A program made the translations under genes and the position numbers. Positions 59,587-64,000 of a DNA stretch of 64,000 nt are shown one piece after another (the first letter of the stretch is position 1; every line of letters starts with the position of its first letter). The stretch covers positions 372,001 through 436,000 of the forward strand of contig NZ_QUBS01000081.1 in the NCBI RefSeq assembly GCF_003390925.1, written 5' to 3'. The stretch is from Trinickia diaoshuihuensis. GTDB taxonomy: Bacteria; Pseudomonadota; Gammaproteobacteria; Burkholderiales; Burkholderiaceae. The notes under the pieces were generated by a model. It did no database searches. It was not told where the DNA came from and saw only the letters and a list, made by a program, of their open reading frames with translations.

Positions 59587-61035
59587 CTATCGCTCGGTGT
59601 TTGCGCGCTCCGTTTCGCTGTCCGTGCCTTCGCGCGTGTGAGCGGCCGGATGAACGAGGCTCGCGAGCCATAGCCCGGCGAGGAGCAGAGCGGCGGCGAC
59701 CGCCGCCGAGATGCGCGTGCCCGAGACGACGGACGCTGTACCGGCACCGCTCGCCAGCGCGCCGAATGCGGCGACGCCGACCGCACCGCCGGCTTGGCGC
59801 GCGGTGTTGAGCAATGCCGATGCCGTGCCGGCGCGCTTGTGCTCGACCGAGGCGAGAACGGCCGTCGTCATTGCCGGTACGGCTAGGCCCATGCCGGCCG
59901 GGATCAATAGAAACGGCGCCAGCATCGCAAGGAACGGTGTGTCGGCGCGCGTGAAATGCAGCAGCGCATAGCCGAGCGCGCCGATGGCGGCGCCGATCAT
60001 CATCGGCCGGCGCGGGCCGTAGCGCGCCACGACCCATCCGCTGGCAACGTTGGAAATCAAGAAGCCGCCGGTGAGCGGCAGGAATGCGAGACCGGCCTGC
60101 AGCGCCGACTCTCCACGCACGCGCTGCAAGAACAGACTCAGCACGAATACGGTGCCGTAATAGGCCATATTCACGCAAACCCCGAACGCCACCGCCGCGC
60201 TGAACGTTTTGTCGCGCAACAGCGAGAGCGGGACCATCGGCGCCCGGCTGCGCGCTTCCACCGCCACGAATGCGAGCGCCGCCAACACCGATGCGATCAG
60301 CGCGCCGACGATGAGCGGATGGCTCGGGCCCAGGGGGCGCAGCTCGATCACCGCGCCCGTGAATGCCGTCAACGCCACGATCGCAATGGCCTGTCCGGGC
60401 AAATCGATGCCCACTTGCGCGCGAGGTGTCGGCGCGCCGTCGTCCTGGCGCTTCGGGATCCACATGAACGTGGCGACGAGTCCGGCCAGGCAGATCGGCA
60501 CGTTGACGAGAAAGATGCTGCGCCAGCCCCACGTTGCGATCAGAATGCCTCCGAGCACCGGCCCGGCGGCGATCGAAATGGAGCCGGATGCCGTCCATAG
60601 GCCAACGGCGCGTGCCCGCAAATGCGGATCGTGGCGGCACGCTCGATTGAGCAACGCGAGCGAATTGGGGAGCATGGCAGCCGCGCTGATGCCTTGTATC
60701 GCACGCGCGGCGACGAGCGCCGCCGCATTGGGTGCGACACCGCAAGCGAGCGAGGCGAGCGCGAACAGTGCGAGACCGGCCGCGAACAAGCGCCGTGCCC
60801 CGTAGCGATCACCCAAGATACCCGCCGAAAGCATCAACACGGCGAACGCAAGCGTATAGGCATCGACGATCCATTGCAGAACCGACACGGGCGCCTGCAA
60901 TTGCGAGCCGATGTTCGGCAACGCGATGTTGACGATCGTCACGTCCAATTGCGTGACGACGAATGCCACGCTGACGGTCGCAAGCACGCGCGCGACCGTG
61001 GGCGTGAAGGGAGCGGGGGCTTGGATCGAGTTCAT
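59587..61035 (-). CDS. MFS multidrug exporter, DHA2 (EmrB/QacA) type
   Basis: A 482-residue 14-helix exporter. The DHA2 motifs are strong: VTQLDVTIVNIALPNIGSQL in helix 1, ILGDRYGARRLF in loop 2-3, AIQGISAAAMLPNSLALL, and the antiporter motif in GPVLGGILIATWGWRSIFLVN. It likely exports drugs or a metabolite using proton motive force. The gene is monocistronic; no TetR neighbour is present. The upstream gap holds no obvious operator. Confidence 0.92.
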   Translation of the reverse strand: MNSIQAPAPFTPTVARVLATVSVAFVVTQLDVTIVNIALPNIGSQLQAPVSVLQWIVDAYTLAFAVLMLSAGILGDRYGARRLFAAGLALFALASLACGVAPNAAALVAARAIQGISAAAMLPNSLALLNRACRHDPHLRARAVGLWTASGSISIAAGPVLGGILIATWGWRSIFLVNVPICLAGLVATFMWIPKRQDDGAPTPRAQVGIDLPGQAIAIVALTAFTGAVIELRPLGPSHPLIVGALIASVLAALAFVAVEARSRAPMVPLSLLRDKTFSAAVAFGVCVNMAYYGTVFVLSLFLQRVRGESALQAGLAFLPLTGGFLISNVASGWVVARYGPRRPMMIGAAIGALGYALLHFTRADTPFLAMLAPFLLIPAGMGLAVPAMTTAVLASVEHKRAGTASALLNTARQAGGAVGVAAFGALASGAGTASVVSGTRISAAVAAALLLAGLWLASLVHPAAHTREGTDSETERANTER

Positions 61036-61423
61036 GCCGACGATGCTAACAGCATGCCCGCATCGATGTTTCGTGGTCTGATGAAATATGGATGCCGGGG
61101 CGGGAAACGCATTCGCCGCGACTTATCGGCGATTTCGAAATAAGAAATTATCAAAATATCAACTGCGCTATCACGGACGGCGGCGAATTCAGTGTGCGCC
61201 GCCTGACACTTTCATTCGATTTGATCGCGCGAAAACGCGCTTAACCGTGCATGCTGATAACGCAGGGTAACGAGTGATGCGCGAACCCCCTTCGCCTCAT
61301 TCGTCCCGTGCTGATCAAACTTGAGAACGCTCCCCGCGATGTTCCCCCGAGCATCGTGGCGGCGCGGCACGTCCAAAACCCGTTCGCCGCCGAGGCCGCG
61401 CGCGGACGAATAAGGAGTTGGCT
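61036..61423. other. Intergenic region before the secreted-protein/DUF2334 operon
   Basis: These 388 bases contain no supported gene. A patch at 61135-61165 is AT-rich, and a small hairpin GCGCG-AAAA-CGCGC lies at 61227-61240. A ribosome site AAGGAG at 61412-61417 serves the next gene. The region must hold promoters for both the leftward MFS gene and the rightward operon. Confidence 0.5.
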
Positions 61424-61699
61424 ATGCCTGTTCACCACATCGACCCCCGCCCTCGGAGAATCGTTCCGATTGCGATGGCTGCGCTTTTATCGATCGCGTT
61501 TTGCGCGGATTCAGGCGCGCAAACATCCAGTCCCGCCACCGGTTATAAAGTGCCGCCGCGGCCGATCCTCTCCGGCAACGTGAAAATTCAGCCGGGCATG
61601 TCGAAGAAGGATTGGAACGATGCCTACAAGGAAACGGGACGTCCCAAGTTTGAATTGAATACCGTCAAACGCGTAGGCGGCACGGTCGAGCGCAACTAG
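61424..61699 (+). CDS. Small secreted hypothetical protein
   Basis: A 91-residue protein with a signal peptide (IVPIAMAALLSIAFCADSGAQ, cut near GAQ) and a short basic mature part with KIQPGMSKKDWNDAYKETGR. AAGGAG lies six bases before ATG 61424. It is followed after ten bases by the DUF2334 gene, with which it should form an operon. I recognise no family. Confidence 0.7.
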   Translation: MPVHHIDPRPRRIVPIAMAALLSIAFCADSGAQTSSPATGYKVPPRPILSGNVKIQPGMSKKDWNDAYKETGRPKFELNTVKRVGGTVERN

Positions 61700-61709
61700 G
61701 AGACTGAAG

Positions 61710-63353
61710 ATGAAAAAGATCATCTTGATCGTTGCGCTGTTGGCGGGGTTCGCTCAATTGACGCTGCCCGGCACCGCCCGCGCGCAAGCGACGACCGCAA
61801 GCACGTTGATCTTGTACGACAACCCGCAAAACGACCCGTTTTCGAAGCTCGGGTTGATGTACTCGATCATGCTGCGCAACCTGCTGGGACATTTCAATAC
61901 CACGGTGACGATCGAACCGGTGCAGAACTACACCGCCGGCCAAATCAACGCCACGACCGCTACTTTCTATATCGGCGACTACTACAACAACCCGCTGCCG
62001 GCCGCGTTCCTCAGCGACGTGATGACCGCGAAAAATACCGTGGTGTGGTTCAAGTACAACTTATGGGAAGTGGCTTGGAATTCCGCGTACACATTCACGC
62101 AGACGTACGGCATCAACTTCCTCGGCTTGGCGGGGCTGAACGCGCAACCTTCTTCGAGCAATCCCTCACCGGGTTTCTACGATACGGTCAGCTATAAGAA
62201 CATGTCGATGGTGAAGTACTACGCTTACGATGCCTCGACGGGCACCGTCAGTGCCGATCCGGACATGGGCTTGACGTCGGTTGCGAATGCGGCACTGGCG
62301 CAATCGCTGGTCACGATCACGAACAGCAAGACAGGCGCCACGGCTCCCTACGTGATCCGTTCCGGAAAATTCTGGTACTTCGCCGACATGCCGTTCTCGT
62401 ATATCGGCCCGACCGACCGGTACCTCGTCATCTGCGACATGCTGCACGACATCCTCAATACGGGCGCTCCCGTCAATCATCGCGCGCTCGTGCGGCTCGA
62501 GGACCTCGACGCCTTTACGACGACGAGTTCGATGAAGCAACTGACCGACTATCTATATAGCTTGCGGATCCCGTTCACGATGGCCACGATTCCGCTTTAT
62601 ACGGATCCGAACGGCTACTACAACGGCGGCGTGCCCGAAACGATTCATCTTGCGCAAGCCACGGGGTTGAAGTCGGCGCTCAACTATGCGCTGCCGCGCG
62701 GCGGCTCGATCATCGTGCACGGTTATACGCACCAATACGATTCGACGCCGAACGTTCAAAACGCCGTGTCGGGCAACGACTATGAATTCTGGTACGCGGT
62801 GCAGAACCGGCCCGTGGACGAGGATTCGCAGCAATGGGCCCAAGGACGGATGCAAGGCGGCGTGGCCGAATTCACCAATAACGGCTACAAGGTGGCGGGT
62901 TGGGGCGCACCTCAATATCAGATGTCGCCGCTGGCTTCGCAAGCCGCGGCCGCGCAATTCCCCAGCACCTTCCAGCGCGCCGTGTACTACACCGCCACCA
63001 ATCCGCAGATCGGAACCGGTGCGGCCAACCAAGATTTCTCCGCCGGTCAGTTCTTCCCGTACATCATCAATCGGGACTACTACGGGGAGCGAATCGTGCC
63101 GGAGAACTTGGGCAGCATCCAGTACAACATTTGCAATATCGATCCGTTCTCGTGCATCAGCTATACATGGCAGCAAGTGTTGACCAATGCGCAATACGCA
63201 CTCGTCGTGCGTGACGGATTCGCTTCGTTCTTCTTCCACCCGTACTGGCTCGAGCCGAGTTTAGGCGTGCCCGCGATGAGCGACTTCAAGAGCCTGGTCT
63301 CGGGCATCGGAAAGCTCGGTTACACGTGGGTGGACGGTACGACAGCCAAGTAA
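61710..63353 (+). CDS. Secreted DUF2334 protein, polysaccharide-deacetylase-like
   Basis: A 547-residue exported protein with a clear signal peptide (ending ARAQ, about residue 26). The C-terminal half shows the deacetylase-like metal site of DUF2334: VRLEDLDAFTT provides the Asp pair and SIIVHGYTHQYDS the histidines. The N-terminal part (30-230) may be a flavodoxin- or amidotransferase-like sensor of sugars. Such proteins are found beside exopolysaccharide genes and are thought to trim acetyl groups. The epimerase at 63572 agrees with this setting. Confidence 0.85.
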   Translation: MKKIILIVALLAGFAQLTLPGTARAQATTASTLILYDNPQNDPFSKLGLMYSIMLRNLLGHFNTTVTIEPVQNYTAGQINATTATFYIGDYYNNPLPAAFLSDVMTAKNTVVWFKYNLWEVAWNSAYTFTQTYGINFLGLAGLNAQPSSSNPSPGFYDTVSYKNMSMVKYYAYDASTGTVSADPDMGLTSVANAALAQSLVTITNSKTGATAPYVIRSGKFWYFADMPFSYIGPTDRYLVICDMLHDILNTGAPVNHRALVRLEDLDAFTTTSSMKQLTDYLYSLRIPFTMATIPLYTDPNGYYNGGVPETIHLAQATGLKSALNYALPRGGSIIVHGYTHQYDSTPNVQNAVSGNDYEFWYAVQNRPVDEDSQQWAQGRMQGGVAEFTNNGYKVAGWGAPQYQMSPLASQAAAAQFPSTFQRAVYYTATNPQIGTGAANQDFSAGQFFPYIINRDYYGERIVPENLGSIQYNICNIDPFSCISYTWQQVLTNAQYALVVRDGFASFFFHPYWLEPSLGVPAMSDFKSLVSGIGKLGYTWVDGTTAK

Positions 63354-63571
63354 TCGGAGGACTTGACTTGGGTCATGAGCGCGTCCTGGGCGGCGCGCTC
63401 GTCCGGCCGCTATGAGGTGGCTCACACAGACTTCACCAACGCCGATCTTCTACTGTCTCGTTGCAAGCATTTTGCAAGTACGCAAAAGGCACCGGCGAGT
63501 GCGAGCGCGGATAAGGCGCTTTGCGGTCCTGGTGACGTGAAGAACGGCACAGCCAAATCAGCGGGGAAGCA

Positions 63572-64000
63572 ATGAAGAAGGTTTTAACGGTATTCGGTAC
63601 GCGGCCTGAAGCCATCAAGATGGCGCCGCTCGTGAGAGCCCTGGCCGAGGAGCCGGGCATCGACGCGAAGGTATGCGTCACGGCTCAACATCGGCAAATG
63701 CTCGACCAAGTGCTCGAGCTTTTCGATATCGTGCCCGACTACGATCTCGATTTAATGCGCGAAGGGCAAACGCTGGGCGATTTGACGTCGGGCATCTTGC
63801 AGTCGATCGGCAAGGTCTACGACGATTGGCAACCCGACGCCGTCCTCGTGCACGGCGATACGACGACGACGCTCGCGGCGAGCCTGGCGGCGTTCTATCG
63901 TTACATTCCCGTGGGCCACGTCGAGGCGGGGCTGCGCACCGGCAACGTCTGGTCGCCTTGGCCGGAGGAGTTGAACCGGCGCGTGACCGATGCCGTTTCG
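63572..64000 (+). CDS. wecB: UDP-N-acetylglucosamine 2-epimerase, non-hydrolysing (3' end cut by window)
   Basis: The first 143 residues of a WecB-type epimerase, which turns UDP-GlcNAc into UDP-ManNAc for polysaccharide synthesis. The opening [20 protein letters not shown] and the blocks [37 protein letters not shown] and [10 protein letters not shown] are unmistakable. GGGGAAG precedes ATG 63572. The 218-base gap from the DUF2334 gene contains a short frame that overlaps this start codon but is doubtful. Confidence 0.93.
   Translation, partial: MKKVLTVFGTRPEAIKMAPLVRALAEEPGIDAKVCVTAQHRQMLDQVLELFDIVPDYDLDLMREGQTLGDLTSGILQSIGKVYDDWQPDAVLVHGDTTTTLAASLAAFYRYIPVGHVEAGLRTGNVWSPWPEELNRRVTDAVS

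Noticed and set aside
63375-63575. Short frame ending in an ATGA overlap with wecB
   Set aside because: The overlap looks like coupling, but GGAGG is 14 bases from its ATG, the composition is random-looking and no motif is present.
1-64000. tRNA, rRNA, CRISPR arrays, transposases, phage genes or toxin-antitoxin pairs
   Set aside because: I looked in the larger gaps for tRNA-like arms, regular spaced repeats and terminal inverted repeats and found none; no protein resembles a transposase, integrase or phage part.

Overview
The window reads as a high-GC chromosomal segment from a member of Burkholderiaceae (Burkholderia, Paraburkholderia or Trinickia type). This is inferred from gene content and protein style: a Burkholderia-type porin, a malonate decarboxylase operon, a Tad pilus locus with Flp pilins, and tightly packed GC-rich genes. 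I see no rRNA, tRNA, CRISPR array, insertion sequence or phage gene. Both ends cut genes: ycaQ on the left and a wecB-type epimerase on the right.

Layout. 1-14 kb: mixed housekeeping and accessory genes (crosslink glycosylase YcaQ, a HAD dehalogenase, two MFS exporters, a LysR regulator, secreted S53 and S10 serine peptidases, an AI-2E family permease, an ECF41 sigma factor with its carboxymuconolactone-decarboxylase partner, arylamine N-acetyltransferase, threonine aldolase). 14.3-23.0 kb: a MocR regulator, then a seven-gene minus-strand operon that makes 2-aminoethylphosphonate (PEP mutase, phosphonopyruvate decarboxylase, AEP transaminase). The same operon encodes what is needed to activate AEP and attach it to an alcohol: two nucleotidyltransferase domains, a CDP-alcohol phosphatidyltransferase, a flippase-like membrane protein and a 2OG-Fe(II) oxygenase. 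I read it as a phosphonolipid-type pathway, and it is the most interesting system here. 23-27.3 kb: secreted protein, porin with tandem terminators, hydratase-like enzyme, acyltransferase. 27.6-36.1 kb: complete mdcABCDEGH malonate decarboxylase operon with a GntR/FCD regulator and a divergent MFS carrier in place of the usual MdcLM transporter. 36.5-43 kb: two lipoproteins (a six-hairpin glycosidase-like protein and an NlpC/P60 peptidase), an Ap4A phosphorylase and orphan proteins.

43-58.6 kb holds a Tad/Flp pilus locus. Two tandem flp pilins, tadV, cpaB, the secretin, a lipoprotein and tadZABC run on the minus strand, followed by a membrane methyltransferase directly abutting tadC. Two plus-strand hsp20 genes then separate this block from tadE and tadG. 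A sigma-54 promoter lies before flp, two matching inverted repeats lie upstream of it, and a divergent gene encodes a sigma-54 activator; together they suggest local enhancer control. Eight genes of the locus share an unusual CGGGG(G)-type sequence before the start codon, while the cytoplasmic-machine genes have ordinary Shine-Dalgarno sites.

58.6-64 kb: DoxX protein, small hypothetical, a third MFS exporter, then what may be the beginning of a polysaccharide cluster (small secreted protein, DUF2334 deacetylase-like protein, UDP-GlcNAc 2-epimerase). All functional statements are from reading the translated sequence; no database search was run.
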